NCBI RefSeq assembly: GCF_025836995.1
Contig: NZ_CP107546.1
Coordinates: forward strand, 2,542,001 to 2,606,000
DNA: 64,000 nt
From: Microbacterium sp. M28
GTDB lineage: Bacteria; Actinomycetota; Actinomycetes; Actinomycetales; Microbacteriaceae
Direction of reading: 5' to 3'
In this document: in pieces, positions 48,077 to 57,667 of the stretch
Position numbering within the stretch: position 1 is the stretch's first letter
Layout: the number at the start of each line of letters is the position of its first letter
Program-made: the position numbers and the translations under genes
Notes under the pieces: model-generated
The model's database searches: none
Told to the model about the DNA's origin: nothing
What the model saw: the letters and a program-made list of their open reading frames with translations, nothing else

Positions 48077-48917
48077 GGCGGGGTCCGGGGAGGAAGGCGG
48101 AGAGGATAAGGGATGCCGCGACGAGGGCGCCGGCGCCGGCGGCGATGCCGGGGGTGATGGCATCGGTCGCGACGATGAGCACGGAGAGCAGGAACATGAT
48201 CGTCGACGCTATGCCGAAGGCGATCCACTGGGGGAACCTCCACTCGTAGCCGACGTTGGCGAAGCCCCACGGCTCATGTCTGACAGCCAGGGCGATCACG
48301 ACGATAATCATGCCGAGCAAGATCACGAGCCAGCCGATCGCCGGTACGAACACGACCGCGCAGACCAGCCCGAAGAAGACTCCGAGGAATGCCGTAGTCA
48401 GGCGGACAGGAAGGGACAGAGCGATCGCTCGGCCCTTCGTGCGCCCATCCGATTCCGCAGCGGTGCGCAGAATGACGATGAGCGGGCGGACACCGAACGC
48501 CACCAGTGCCATGAGCGCGAGCACGAGAGCGACCCACCACGGGTAGCCGCCGACCGTGCCAGCGGAGCTCTCGGAGACGATGCCCCAGGCGACGGTGCCG
48601 ACGAAGCTCAGGGCGAAGAGAATAACCGCGATCCAGTCTGCCCGGGCCAGAAGAACGCGTCTACCGAACCGCTCGTTCGCACCGCTCACGAGAGCGGACG
48701 AGATGATCACCGGCGGCAGGATGAGAGTCGCCGTCATCCCGCCGAAGGCCTGCGCGCCGCCCTCCGCGGAGCCTGCGAACGCGAACACGCCGATATAGCC
48801 GGCGAAGAACACGGCGTACGCCAGCTGCAGCACGGCGTGCGCCCGCGGCATCCGCACTGCTCGTGCCCGCAGATCGGCGATGCGGTCCAACGCACCAGTC
48901 TCCGAATCACTTTCCAT
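48057..48917 (-). CDS. multi-pass membrane protein paired with a winged-helix regulator
   Basis: A 286-residue protein with about eight transmembrane helices and a short charged N-terminus (ESDSETGALDRIADLRARAV). I recognise no family-specific motif. Start ATG 48917 lies in the middle of a palindrome and six bases after GATACT; no Shine-Dalgarno sequence is seen. Membrane protein plus small winged-helix gene is a common actinobacterial pairing in which the membrane protein may be the only target of the regulator. Confidence 0.75.
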   Translation of the reverse strand: MESDSETGALDRIADLRARAVRMPRAHAVLQLAYAVFFAGYIGVFAFAGSAEGGAQAFGGMTATLILPPVIISSALVSGANERFGRRVLLARADWIAVILFALSFVGTVAWGIVSESSAGTVGGYPWWVALVLALMALVAFGVRPLIVILRTAAESDGRTKGRAIALSLPVRLTTAFLGVFFGLVCAVVFVPAIGWLVILLGMIIVVIALAVRHEPWGFANVGYEWRFPQWIAFGIASTIMFLLSVLIVATDAITPGIAAGAGALVAASLILSAFLPGPRRGASAA

Positions 48918-48926
48918 CTGGAAAGT
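48909..48926 (-). promoter_or_regulatory. palindromic operator over a start codon
   Basis: ACTTTCC (48909-48915) and GGAAAGT (48920-48926) are perfect 7-base arms around ATCT, covering the ATG at 48917. A second short palindrome ATCT-N3-AGAT lies just upstream. Binding here would block a leaderless start. Confidence 0.6.
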
Positions 48927-49025
48927 ATCTGCCAGATGCCAAGCGTCCGCAACCCGTCCGCCGGCGCTTCCCGCGCGCGCCCGTAGAATGGCCAGGTTCC
49001 CTTTTCCGAACTGGAGGAATCTTCC

Positions 49026-50807
49026 GTGCTTCGCACTCACACGACCGGCTCCCTGCGAGCCGAGCACATCGGTCAGACCGTCACCCTCACGGGTTGGGTC
49101 GATCGTCGTCGTGATCACGGAGGAGTCGCGTTCATCGATCTCCGCGATGCGTCAGGCATCGCCCAGGTGGTCATCCGCGACGAGGCGATCGCGCACCCGC
49201 TGCGCAGCGAGTTCGTCCTGAAGGTCACCGGCACCGTGTCGGCGCGACCGGCCGGCAACGAGAACCCGAACCTGCCCACAGGCGAGATCGAGGTCATCGC
49301 GTCCGAAGTCGTCGTGCTCAACGAGTCCGCTCCCCTCCCGTTCCAGGTGTCCACCGGCCTCGAGGGCGGCGACCCGATCGGCGAGGACGTGCGGTTCAAG
49401 CATCGCTACCTGGACCTGCGTCGCCCGTCGTCGGCATCCGCTCTTCGCCTGCGCTCCGACGTGAACAAGGCGATCCGCGACGTGCTGCACGCGCGCGACT
49501 TCCTCGAGGTCGAGACCCCGACGCTCACGAAGTCGACCCCGGAGGGTGCCCGCGACTTCGTCGTGCCCGCCCGCCTGCACCCCGGCAGCTGGTACGCGCT
49601 GCCGCAGTCCCCGCAGCTGTTCAAGCAGCTGCTCATGGTCGGCGGCGTCGAGAAGTACTACCAGATGGCCCGCTGCTACCGCGATGAGGACTTCCGCGCC
49701 GACCGTCAGCCCGAGTTCACGCAGCTGGACATCGAGATGGCGTTCGTCGACCAGGAAGACGTCATCGCCTTGATGGAGGAGCTCATCCCCGCGATGTGGG
49801 CGACCATCGGCGTCGAGGTGCAGACCCCGCTTCCGCGCATCACGTACGCCGACGCCATGGCGAAGTACGGTTCGGACAAGCCCGACCTGCGCTTCGGCCT
49901 GGAGCTCGTCGAGGCGACGGAGTACTTCGCGGACACCCCGTTCCGCGTGTTCCAGTCGGACTACGTCGGTGCCGTGGTCATGCCCGGTGGCGCGTCGCAG
50001 CCGCGCAAGGTGCTGGATGCCTGGCAGGAATGGGCGAAGCAGCGCGGCGCGCGCGGCCTCGCGTACGTCCTGTTCAACGAGGACGGCACGCTGGGCGGCC
50101 CCGTGGCCAAGAACCTGTCCGAGGCGGAGCAGGCCGGGCTCGCCGAGCTCGTGGGAGCTGCCCCCGGAGACTGCGCGTTCTTCGCCGCCGGATCGGCGAA
50201 GGACGGCCGCGCTCTGCTCGGTGCCGCGCGCGTCGAGATCGGCCGCCGTCTCGGTCTGCTCGACCCCGACACGTTCGCCTTCACCTGGGTCGTCGACGCT
50301 CCGATGTTCGAGCCGGCAGCCGATGCCGTGGCATCCGGTGACGTCGCCGTCGGAGCCGGAGCCTGGACGGCCGTCCACCACGCGTTCACCGGCCCGAAGC
50401 CCGAGTTCGCGGACACCTTCGACACCGACCCCGGCTCCGCCCTCGCCTACGCGTACGACATCGTCTGCAACGGCTCCGAGCTGGGCGGCGGCTCGATCCG
50501 CATCCACCGCGAGGACGTCCAGAAGCGGGTGTTCGAGGTCATGGGCATCAGCGACGAGGTCGCCGACGAGCAGTTCGGCTTCCTGCTGGACGCGTTCAAG
50601 TTCGGCGCTCCCCCGCACGGCGGGATCGCGCTCGGCATGGACCGCGTGCTGCAGCACCTGACCAAGACCGAATCGATCCGCGAGGTCATCGCGTTCCCGA
50701 AGACCGGCAACGGCTTCGACCCGCTGACCTCTGCTCCGGCGCCCATCACCGACCAGCAGCGCGCCGAGGCCGGCGTCGACTTCGTCCCGGAGGATGCCGA
50801 GGCCTGA
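49026..50807 (+). CDS. aspS: aspartyl-tRNA synthetase
   Basis: A 593-residue class II synthetase: N-terminal OB anticodon domain, catalytic core ([56 protein letters not shown]), the bacterial GAD insertion, and motif 3 [13 protein letters not shown] 49026 follows GGAGGA. Residue 31 in the anticodon domain is His ([10 protein letters not shown]), as in non-discriminating AspRS enzymes that also charge tRNA-Asn, which would need GatCAB to make Asn-tRNA. A -10-like TAGAAT is at 48984-48989. Large palindromic terminator follows. Confidence 0.96.
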   Translation: MLRTHTTGSLRAEHIGQTVTLTGWVDRRRDHGGVAFIDLRDASGIAQVVIRDEAIAHPLRSEFVLKVTGTVSARPAGNENPNLPTGEIEVIASEVVVLNESAPLPFQVSTGLEGGDPIGEDVRFKHRYLDLRRPSSASALRLRSDVNKAIRDVLHARDFLEVETPTLTKSTPEGARDFVVPARLHPGSWYALPQSPQLFKQLLMVGGVEKYYQMARCYRDEDFRADRQPEFTQLDIEMAFVDQEDVIALMEELIPAMWATIGVEVQTPLPRITYADAMAKYGSDKPDLRFGLELVEATEYFADTPFRVFQSDYVGAVVMPGGASQPRKVLDAWQEWAKQRGARGLAYVLFNEDGTLGGPVAKNLSEAEQAGLAELVGAAPGDCAFFAAGSAKDGRALLGAARVEIGRRLGLLDPDTFAFTWVVDAPMFEPAADAVASGDVAVGAGAWTAVHHAFTGPKPEFADTFDTDPGSALAYAYDIVCNGSELGGGSIRIHREDVQKRVFEVMGISDEVADEQFGFLLDAFKFGAPPHGGIALGMDRVLQHLTKTESIREVIAFPKTGNGFDPLTSAPAPITDQQRAEAGVDFVPEDAEA

Positions 50808-50818
50808 CCCGCCCCGCC

Positions 50819-50850
50819 CTGGCGAGGCCCCGTCCTGGCGAGGCCCCGTC
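50819..50850. repeat. tandem 16-bp repeat after aspS
   Basis: Two exact head-to-tail copies of CTGGCGAGGCCCCGTC (50819-50834 and 50835-50850) follow the aspS stop. A third, degenerate copy (50851-50869) makes the left arm of the adjacent palindrome. Confidence 0.8.
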
Positions 50851-50854
50851 CTGC

Positions 50855-50900
50855 TTGCGAAACCCCGTCGTGTTCACGTGAATACGACGGGGTTTCGCAA
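50855..50900. terminator. 46-bp near-perfect palindrome, aspS terminator
   Basis: Arms of 17 bases (50855-50871 and 50884-50900) are perfectly complementary, and the centre continues pairing as TTCA/TGAA with one G-U. Lies between convergent aspS and a hypothetical gene, so it probably terminates both. Confidence 0.8.
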
Positions 50901-50927
50901 TTGACGAGAGGTTTCGCCGGTGGAGGA

Positions 50928-51377
50928 TCACACCTCGTCGGTGTCGGACAGGTCCTCGATCGACACCGGCACGCGACCGGCGAACAGCACCCCGATTCCG
51001 TAGTCCTCGGCGATCTCGAGAGGGCTCTCGGCGAAGCGGATCATCCACGTCCCGTCCTGCCACACGACGACCTCTGGTGCGTCGAACGGCGCCGGTCGCT
51101 GCGCGAGCAGCGCCCGCTGGTCGGCGGCGAGGCCCCAGGAGTCGCTGGCGAGTTCGGTGAGCAGGAACGTTGCGGCCGCGGCACGGAGATCGTCGAACTC
51201 CGTGATGGCGCCCTCAGCGGCATCCAGCGCCTGGGCCGAGGGCTCCCCGGCCGGCTCGATGAGCAGCGTGATCTCGCCGCCGTCGAACGCACCGCTCCAG
51301 CACGCGATGTCCTCCGGGGCGTCGAGTCGCTGGAGGGCGACACCGTTCACGTCGATCGTCTGCGGCAGCCGTGTCAT
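50928..51377 (-). CDS. hypothetical protein
   Basis: A 149-residue acidic soluble protein that I do not recognise. It alternates predicted strands (EITLLIEPAGE; PEVVVWQDGTWMIRFAES; IGVLFAGRVPVSIEDL) with a central helix (FDDLRAAAATFLLTELASDSWG), a small alpha/beta pattern seen in domains of unknown function. No signal peptide or membrane segment. ATG 51377 is favoured over a TTG at 51389. It ends 28 bases from the aspS palindrome and is divergent from the LacI-controlled gene. Confidence 0.7.
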   Translation of the reverse strand: MTRLPQTIDVNGVALQRLDAPEDIACWSGAFDGGEITLLIEPAGEPSAQALDAAEGAITEFDDLRAAAATFLLTELASDSWGLAADQRALLAQRPAPFDAPEVVVWQDGTWMIRFAESPLEIAEDYGIGVLFAGRVPVSIEDLSDTDEV

Positions 51378-51421
51378 GCGCCCAGTCAAGCAGGTCGTCG
51401 GCTGCGGAGACCGAACCCGGA

Positions 51422-51494
51422 CCGTGAGCGTTCACGAAGCCCTTGACCGCAGATGATCACAGGACTATGGTGACAAGCTCGTGAACGTTCACGA
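51422..51494 (+). promoter_or_regulatory. promoter flanked by two LacI-type operators
   Basis: TTGACC (51443-51448), 17-base spacer, TATGGT (51466-51471). A perfect 16-base palindrome TCGTGAACGTTCACGA (51479-51494) covers the start region, and a copy with one mismatch, centred near 51430, lies just above the -35. The form is that of LacI/GalR operators; the adjacent LacI gene is the obvious binder, perhaps by looping across 57 bases. Confidence 0.8.
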
Positions 51495-51512
51495 AATCTG
51501 CTCGAAAGGACG

Positions 51513-53531
51513 ATGGTGACCCCTCAGCTCGCAGTCGAAGAGACACACACTCGCACCGGCGGCTGGGCCGTTCTCGGCCCGGGGAACATCGCGCGCAGAT
51601 TCCTCACGGGGCTCGCTTCGAGCGCCGGTGAGCTCGTCGCGGTCGGCAGTTCAGCAGCCGACCGCGCCCGCGCCTTCGCCGACGACGCCAAGGAGCAGGG
51701 AGCGACCGACGTCACGGCCGGCGCCTACGCCGATGCCCTCGCCGACCCTCGTGTCGACGCGGTCTACGTCTCGAGCGTGCACACCGCCCACGCCGACCTC
51801 GTGCTCGCGGCGATCGCCGCCGGCAAGGCCGTGCTGTGCGAGAAGCCGCTCGCCGTGAACCACGGCACTGCCATGGCGCTGGTCGATGCGGCTCGCCAGG
51901 CGGGTGTGCCGCTCGTCGAGGCGTACATGTACCGGTTCCACCCGCAGACCCGCACGGTGCTCGGCCTCGTCCGCGACGGAGCCATCGGCCGCGTCGTGCA
52001 CGTCGACGCCTCGTTCGCCTTCCGCGTCGGCGAGCGCCGCGGACGACTCTTCGACCCCGCCCTGGCCGGCGGAGGCATCCTCGACGTCGGCGGCTACCCC
52101 GTGACGATGACGGCGGCGATCGTCGACGCCGCCGAGGGCGCACACGCCTCCGAGCCCGTCGAGCTGACGGCGAGCGGTGTGCTCGGCCCCACCGGCGTGG
52201 ACGAGTGGACGGTCGCCAGAGCGACCTACCGCAGCGGTATCACCGCCACGCTGACGACCGGCGTCATGGCGCCGGCCGCGAACACCGTGACGATCCTCGG
52301 AGAGAAGGGCAGCATCCGGATCGCCGATCCGTGGATCCCTGCCGGCGACACGACAATCGAAGTCACCACGACCGAAGGCGTGCAGACCATCGCGATCGAG
52401 GCCACCGACGCCTACGGGCTGGAGGCCGACGCGACCATCGCCGCGCTGCGCGATGGGCGCGCGGACGCTCCGGAGATGACGTCCGCGGAGACACTCGCCA
52501 CGGCGCGGACGCTCGACCGCTGGCGTGCCGCCGTCGGTCTGCGCTACGCCTTCGAGGCCGAGGACGCTGACATCGCGCCCGTGCGGATCGCATCGTCGTC
52601 GGGCGAGGGCTCCCCGATGCGCTACGGCGAGATCGCCGGGGTCGGCAAGCGCGTCTCGCGCCTCGTGATGGGTGTGGACAACCAGCCGGACCTCGCGCAC
52701 GCCTCGGCGGTGTTCGACGTGTATGCCGAGCAGGGCGGGAACGTCTTCGACACGGCGTACATCTACGGCGACGGCGAACTCGAGAAGCGCCTCGGGCGGT
52801 GGATCGCGAACCGCGGCATCCGCGAAGACGTCGTGGTCATCACCAAGGGTGGGCACACCCCGCACTGCGATCCGGAATCCGTCTCGCGCCAGCTCCTGGA
52901 GAGCCTCGAGCGGCAGGGCACCGACTACGCCGACATCTACATGCTCCACCGCGACAACCCGGACGTCCCCGTCGGCGAGTTCGTGGACGTGCTCGACGAG
53001 CACGCGCGGGCCGGTCGCATCCGGGTCTTCGGCGGATCGAACTGGACCCCCGAGCGCATCGACGAGGCCAACGCCTACGCCGCGGCGAACGGGCGGCAGG
53101 GCTTCGGCGTCGTGAGCGACCACTTCGGACTGGCCGAGGCCTACGACGTACCGTGGGAGGGCTGCGTGCACGTGACGGACGAGGCGTCGCGTCGCTGGCT
53201 CGAGGAGCGGCAGATCCCCTTGCTGCCCTGGTCATCGCAGGCGCGCGGGTTCTTCACCGGTCGCGCCCGCCCTGACGACCTCAGCGATGCGGAGCTCGTG
53301 CGCTGCTACTACAGCGACGACAACTTCGAGCGTCTGCGTCGCGCGGAGCATCTCGGCAAGGACCGCGGCGTGCCGACAACGGCGATCGCTCTCGCGTACG
53401 TCCTGGCCCAACCGTTCCCCACGTTCCCACTCTTCGGACCCCGTACGATCGAGGAGACCCGCTCGTCGATGCGGGGGCTCACCGTCGATCTGACGCCCGA
53501 AGAGGTGGCATGGCTGAACCTGCGAAGCTGA
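51513..53531 (+). CDS. Gfo/Idh/MocA oxidoreductase fused to aldo/keto reductase
   Basis: A 672-residue two-domain enzyme. Residues about 15-350 are a Gfo/Idh/MocA dehydrogenase (GPGNIARRFLTGLAS; CEKPLAVN near 110; AYMYRFHPQ). Residues about 368-672 are an aldo/keto reductase with all four catalytic residues visible: Asp and Tyr in FDTAYIYGDGE (near 412), Lys in VITKGG (near 444) and His in YMLHRDNP (near 478). It probably interconverts a sugar or cyclitol through linked redox steps (inference). ATG 51513; the GTG at 51516 is better spaced from AAAGGA. Cotranscribed with LacI. Confidence 0.92.
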   Translation: MVTPQLAVEETHTRTGGWAVLGPGNIARRFLTGLASSAGELVAVGSSAADRARAFADDAKEQGATDVTAGAYADALADPRVDAVYVSSVHTAHADLVLAAIAAGKAVLCEKPLAVNHGTAMALVDAARQAGVPLVEAYMYRFHPQTRTVLGLVRDGAIGRVVHVDASFAFRVGERRGRLFDPALAGGGILDVGGYPVTMTAAIVDAAEGAHASEPVELTASGVLGPTGVDEWTVARATYRSGITATLTTGVMAPAANTVTILGEKGSIRIADPWIPAGDTTIEVTTTEGVQTIAIEATDAYGLEADATIAALRDGRADAPEMTSAETLATARTLDRWRAAVGLRYAFEAEDADIAPVRIASSSGEGSPMRYGEIAGVGKRVSRLVMGVDNQPDLAHASAVFDVYAEQGGNVFDTAYIYGDGELEKRLGRWIANRGIREDVVVITKGGHTPHCDPESVSRQLLESLERQGTDYADIYMLHRDNPDVPVGEFVDVLDEHARAGRIRVFGGSNWTPERIDEANAYAAANGRQGFGVVSDHFGLAEAYDVPWEGCVHVTDEASRRWLEERQIPLLPWSSQARGFFTGRARPDDLSDAELVRCYYSDDNFERLRRAEHLGKDRGVPTTAIALAYVLAQPFPTFPLFGPRTIEETRSSMRGLTVDLTPEEVAWLNLRS

Positions 53532-54544
53532 GCGGCACGGGTGGCCCCGACGCATCGGGGCCACCCGCCGGTCGACGTCGCGCGACCATCCTCGACGTCG
53601 CCGCCGCCGCCGGAGTCTCGCGCCAGACCGTGACGCGTGCGATCAACGACATGCCGGGGATCAGCGTCGAGACCCGACGCAGGGTCCTCGATGCCGCCGG
53701 CGCCCTCTCCTACCGACCTTCCCGCTTCGGCCGCGGGCTCGTCACCGGCGGCGACCCGCAGCTCGGCCTCGTCGTGGACGACCTGCGCAACCCGTATTCC
53801 CCCGAACTGGCGGCGGCCATCGTCCGCCGCGCGGCGATCGACGGGTGGAGCGTCTCCCTCGTCGACATCCGACTGGCGGGCGCCGCGGATCGGCTCCTGC
53901 ACTCGCTCCACGCGCAGGTGGATGTCGTGGTCGGCTATCTCGGCGAGTGGGCGCTCGAATGGGAGAGCCGGTTCGGCGCGACTCCGCTCATCCTCCTCGA
54001 TGCGAATGACGACACAGCGCACGCCGGCGTGCATCTGGATCCGTCGCTGGCGATCGAGGAGCTCGCAGCCCACCTCGTCGCCGTCGGCACGCATCGACCG
54101 GTCGTGCTGGATGCCTCGCCACCGCACGCGACCAGCGCGCGGGGGCGCTCGATGATGGCGGCCCTCGAGCGACGCGACCTGACCCCCGAACTGGTCCATG
54201 CCGAAGCCTCCACCCCGGAGCATGCGTCGGCCGTCGCCGCACAGATCATCCGCAGGGCCACCCCACCCGACGCGATCGTGGCGTTCAACGACCTCATGGC
54301 GTTCGGCGTCCTATCCGCGTGCCGTCACGCCGGCCTCGACGTGCCGAACGACATCCGCGTCGCCGGAGTCGACGGGCTGGCGATCGGAACCCTCGTCGCG
54401 CCGACGCTCACGACGCTGGCGGTCGACTTCGATGAGGTCGCCCGCCACACCCTCGAACTGTCCGTGGCGCTGCGTGACGGCGACGCCGCGGTCGGTCGTC
54501 ACCGCGTCGCGACCCACCGCCTGGTCCTGCGCGAGTCCGCGTAG
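53510..54544 (+). CDS. LacI-family regulator
   Basis: A 344-residue LacI/GalR regulator. The HTH, near residues 25-50, reads ATILDVAAAAGVSRQTVTRAIND, and the hinge continues into SYRPSRFGRGL. The periplasmic-binding-protein core follows (LGLVVDDLRNPYSPELAAAI; IVAFNDLMAFGVL). The ATG overlaps the preceding gene by 22 bases with GAGGTGG before it. It should repress its own operon at 51422-51494 until a sugar ligand binds. Confidence 0.93.
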   Translation: MAEPAKLSGTGGPDASGPPAGRRRATILDVAAAAGVSRQTVTRAINDMPGISVETRRRVLDAAGALSYRPSRFGRGLVTGGDPQLGLVVDDLRNPYSPELAAAIVRRAAIDGWSVSLVDIRLAGAADRLLHSLHAQVDVVVGYLGEWALEWESRFGATPLILLDANDDTAHAGVHLDPSLAIEELAAHLVAVGTHRPVVLDASPPHATSARGRSMMAALERRDLTPELVHAEASTPEHASAVAAQIIRRATPPDAIVAFNDLMAFGVLSACRHAGLDVPNDIRVAGVDGLAIGTLVAPTLTTLAVDFDEVARHTLELSVALRDGDAAVGRHRVATHRLVLRESA

Positions 54545-54546
54545 GA

Positions 54547-54562
54547 CCGCGGCCGTCCGCGG
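54547..54562. terminator. hairpin between convergent LacI and ABC ATPase genes
   Basis: CCGCGG (54547-54552) and CCGCGG (54557-54562) flank CCGT, a short GC-only hairpin in the 25-base gap between two stop codons. Confidence 0.45.
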
Positions 54563-54569
54563 GGCGGCC

Positions 54570-55325
54570 CTACAGAACGCGCGAGAGGAAGTCCTTCGTG
54601 CGCTGATGGTGCGGATCCGAGAGCACGGCGCGGGGGTCGCCCTCTTCGACGATGACCCCGCCGTCCATGAAGATCAATCGCGATCCGACCTCGCGCGCGA
54701 AGCCCATCTCGTGGGTCACGACGAGCATCGTCATGCCGTCGTCGGCGAGCGACCGCATGACCTGCAGCACCTCGCCGACGAGCTCGGGATCCAGCGCCGA
54801 CGTCGGCTCGTCGAACAGCATCATGTCCGGGTTCATGCACAGCGCCCGCGCGATCGCGACGCGCTGCTGCTGGCCGCCGGAGAGATGCCCAGGGTACGCG
54901 TCGGCCTTCTCCGCCAGCCCGACACGATCGAGCATCTCGCGGCCGATCTTCTCGGCATCTGCCTTCGGGCGCTTGAGCACGCGACGCTGAGCCAGCGTGA
55001 GGTTGCCGAGCACGCTCAGGTGGGGGAAGAGGTTGAAGCTCTGGAACACCATGCCGATGCGCGTGCGGACCCGATCGATGTCGGTCTCAGGGTCGGTGAT
55101 GTCGATGCCCTCGATGAGGATGCTGCCGTCGGTCGGTTCCTCGAGCACGTTCACCGACCGCAGCAGGGTCGACTTGCCCGAACCGGACGGGCCGATCACG
55201 CAGACGACCTCGCCGGCGGTCACGGTCAGGTCGATGCCCTTGAGCACCTCGTTGTCCCCGAAGGTCTTCACGAGGCCCCGGATCTCGATCGCCGGAGCGT
55301 GGATGTCGATCAGGTCAGTGCTCAT
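54570..55325 (-). CDS. polar amino acid ABC transporter ATPase
   Basis: A 251-residue GlnQ/HisP-type ATPase: Walker [31 protein letters not shown], signature [15 protein letters not shown], Walker [16 protein letters not shown]-loop [11 protein letters not shown] 55325 overlaps the permease stop (ATGA). Together with the permease and binding lipoprotein it imports a polar amino acid. Confidence 0.94.
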   Translation of the reverse strand: MSTDLIDIHAPAIEIRGLVKTFGDNEVLKGIDLTVTAGEVVCVIGPSGSGKSTLLRSVNVLEEPTDGSILIEGIDITDPETDIDRVRTRIGMVFQSFNLFPHLSVLGNLTLAQRRVLKRPKADAEKIGREMLDRVGLAEKADAYPGHLSGGQQQRVAIARALCMNPDMMLFDEPTSALDPELVGEVLQVMRSLADDGMTMLVVTHEMGFAREVGSRLIFMDGGVIVEEGDPRAVLSDPHHQRTKDFLSRVL

Positions 55326-56113
55326 CGCTGTTTCGCCATTCGTCGTTCGAGCCACGCGACCACCCGGGTCAACGGGATCGTCACGAGCAGGTAGAGCATC
55401 GCCGCCATGACCAACGGCGTGCCGTTCGCCGTGGAGGACAGTGCGTCCCGGGAGAACGAGGTCAGCTCCTTGGTGAAGATCGTCGACCCCGCGATGAACA
55501 TGAGCGAGGTGTCCTTCAGAAGCAGCACGAACTCGTTGGTGAGCGGCGGGATGATGATGCGGAAACCTTGCGGAAGCACGACCCAGAACGTGGTCTTCAA
55601 CGGCGACATGCCGAGCGACCTCGCCGCTTCGGTCTGCCCCTTGGGCACGGCCTGGATGCCCGCGCGGATGACTTCGGCCATGTACGCGGAGGCGACGAAG
55701 ATGAGTCCCATGAGGCCCGCGCCGACGGCACCGCCGGGGAACTGCACCTTGAGCGCGATCGGGATCATGAAGGCGAACGCGAAGATCGTCAGCAGTGCGG
55801 GAAGGCCTCGGAACAGTTCGATCCATGCTGTGGCGAACCAGCGGAACGGACCGATGCTCGACAGTTTCAGCAGCGCCAGCACGACGCCGAGGATCAGTCC
55901 GCCCGCGAAGGAGATCAGCGTGAACAAAATCGTGTTCTTCAGCGCGATCGTGATGATCTCGGGGAACATCTCGGCCGCGACGGCCGGGTTGAGGAACTGC
56001 CGGCTGAACGTCGCCCAGTCCGTCGCGAGCGCGACCCACACCACCAGCGCGATGAAGATCACGTACATCGAGATGCGGTAGAGCCTGCTTCGGGTGGTGC
56101 GCCTCAACGCCAT
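55322..56113 (-). CDS. polar amino acid ABC transporter permease
   Basis: A 263-residue HisM/GlnP-class permease. The family motif [18 protein letters not shown] and the EAA loop [24 protein letters not shown] are present in about five helices. ATG 56113, 41 bases after the binding-protein gene; coupled to the ATPase. Only one permease is encoded, so the channel is probably a homodimer. Confidence 0.93.
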   Translation of the reverse strand: MALRRTTRSRLYRISMYVIFIALVVWVALATDWATFSRQFLNPAVAAEMFPEIITIALKNTILFTLISFAGGLILGVVLALLKLSSIGPFRWFATAWIELFRGLPALLTIFAFAFMIPIALKVQFPGGAVGAGLMGLIFVASAYMAEVIRAGIQAVPKGQTEAARSLGMSPLKTTFWVVLPQGFRIIIPPLTNEFVLLLKDTSLMFIAGSTIFTKELTSFSRDALSSTANGTPLVMAAMLYLLVTIPLTRVVAWLERRMAKQR

Positions 56114-56154
56114 CGCCTGAGTCCTCGCCTGTTCGTGTATGCGCTTCGCGACGC

Positions 56155-56967
56155 TCAGTTCGCGGAGAAGTACGAGTCGTAGATCTCCTGGTAGGTGCCG
56201 TCGTCGCGCATCTCCTGGAGCGCGGTGTTGACCGCCTCACGCAGCTCGTCCTTCTCACCCTTGGCGAAGGCGAAGCCGTAGGACTCGTCGGTCTCGTACT
56301 CCTCGACGATCGTGTAAGCGTCGTCGGCGCGCTCGTGCTCGACGTTCACGGGCAGGTCCTGGAGGATCGCGTCGATCTGGCCGGCCTGGATCGCGGGCCA
56401 CAGTTCGCCGTCCGACGGGAACTGCACCAGCTGGGCCTCAGGTGCGTTCTCGGTCGCGTAGCTCTCGCCCGTGGTGCCCTGCTGAACACCGACATTCTTG
56501 CCCGCGAGGTCGTCGATCGACTCGATGCCGGAATCGGCGCGGACCAGCAGCGACTGCAGCGAGTCGTAGTACGGGTCGGAGAAGTCGATGTTGGCCTTGC
56601 GCTCTTCGGTGATCGTCATCGCGGATGCGCCGATGTCGCACTGTCCGGCGACCAGCGTCGTGCCGGACTGCAGAGCGTCGAAGTTCACGTCCTGCACGGC
56701 GAGCGACAGGTCGAGCTTCTCGGCGATCGCTCCGAGCAGGTCGATGTCGAAGCCGGAGTAGCCGCTCTCGGCGTCCGCATCCTCAACCTCGAACGGCGGG
56801 TAGGGCACGTCCGAGCACACCGTGAGCGTGCCGGGGGCGACCAGGCCGTAATCCGCGCCGCCCTCGGACGCGGGCTGTTCGGGCTCGCCGCCTCCGGAGC
56901 AACCGGTGAGGACGAGGACGGAAGCCGCGAAAGCGGCTCCAGCGAAGATGGTGCGACGACGGATCAT
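56155..56967 (-). CDS. polar amino acid-binding lipoprotein
   Basis: A 270-residue family 3 binding protein. Lipobox LTGC at residues 20-23 with a Gly/Glu/Pro linker; ligand-pocket landmarks [48 protein letters not shown] and [15 protein letters not shown] 56967 with AGGAG six bases upstream. The acidic and aromatic pocket fits glutamine-, cystine- or basic amino-acid binders; exact ligand not readable. First gene of the three-gene operon. Confidence 0.93.
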   Translation of the reverse strand: MIRRRTIFAGAAFAASVLVLTGCSGGGEPEQPASEGGADYGLVAPGTLTVCSDVPYPPFEVEDADAESGYSGFDIDLLGAIAEKLDLSLAVQDVNFDALQSGTTLVAGQCDIGASAMTITEERKANIDFSDPYYDSLQSLLVRADSGIESIDDLAGKNVGVQQGTTGESYATENAPEAQLVQFPSDGELWPAIQAGQIDAILQDLPVNVEHERADDAYTIVEEYETDESYGFAFAKGEKDELREAVNTALQEMRDDGTYQEIYDSYFSAN

Positions 56968-57110
56968 GATCGCTCCTGAGTGACGGGGCGATGACGCCCG
57001 CTGACGGGTGGGTGAACACATCTAAACACGTCGTGGCCGCGAAGACCTCGGTCAATCGCCGGGCCGAGGTTACGTTTCGGTTTCAGCGAATGCGGCACCG
57101 GGTGCCACGA

Positions 57111-57413
57111 TCAGACCTCGAAGTCGACCGCGACACGACCGGAGACGACCGAGCGGATGTAACCGGCGGCCTCTTCGTGGGCAGGGTGGACCTGATACGC
57201 CTCGAGGGCTGCGGCATCCGCGAAGTCCGCGACCAGCGTGACGTCCCAGTTCGCATCGGGGTAGAGGCTGTTCGCCCCGGCCGAGATCGACAGGAGCTCC
57301 GGCACGGCGCCGTCGAGGGCGTTCAACCGGCGCGCGACCTCCGCGGCCTGCGCTGCGCGCTCCTCGGCATCCTCGCTCGCGAGCTTCCAGGCGACGACGT
57401 GGCGGATGGTCAT
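57111..57413 (-). CDS. Dabb-family (stress-responsive A/B barrel) protein
   Basis: A 100-residue dimeric alpha+beta barrel protein. MTIRHVVAWKLASED with the conserved early His, and YQVHPAHEEAAGYI are the family hallmarks. Function of the family is varied and mostly unknown. Overlaps the glutaredoxin-like gene by ATGA, so it is the last member of a tightly coupled three-gene unit. Confidence 0.87.
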   Translation of the reverse strand: MTIRHVVAWKLASEDAEERAAQAAEVARRLNALDGAVPELLSISAGANSLYPDANWDVTLVADFADAAALEAYQVHPAHEEAAGYIRSVVSGRVAVDFEV

Positions 57414-57667
57414 GCGTTCTCCAGTCTCTCGCGCAGCCGGTCCGGCGATACCCGCCAGTGCGCGTGCAGTTCTCCGTCGATGAGGATCACCGGGATCTTC
57501 TCCCACCACAACTCGTACAGAGCGGGGTCGTCGTTGATCGAGGCTTCGGTGATCTCGATGCGCTCCGCCGTCTCCTCGGGGAGCTCCGCGATGACGGCAT
57601 CGACGACCTCGCGTGCGACGTCGCACAGGTGACAGTCGGGCTTGCCGATGAGGGTGAGCGCGGTCAC
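57410..57667 (-). CDS. glutaredoxin-like thiol protein
   Basis: An 85-residue thioredoxin-fold protein with Cys12 and Cys15 (GKPDCHLCDVA) and the cis-Pro in KIPVILIDG. This is the short glutaredoxin-like (DUF836) type, likely a thiol-disulfide exchanger. GTG 57667 overlaps the rhodanese stop (GTGA). Confidence 0.87.
   Translation of the reverse strand: MTALTLIGKPDCHLCDVAREVVDAVIAELPEETAERIEITEASINDDPALYELWWEKIPVILIDGELHAHWRVSPDRLRERLENA

Noticed and set aside
50872..50883. TTCACGTGAA core as another LacI operator
   Set aside because: It is the loop-side continuation of the aspS palindrome and lacks the central CGTT/AACG of the operators at 51422-51494.
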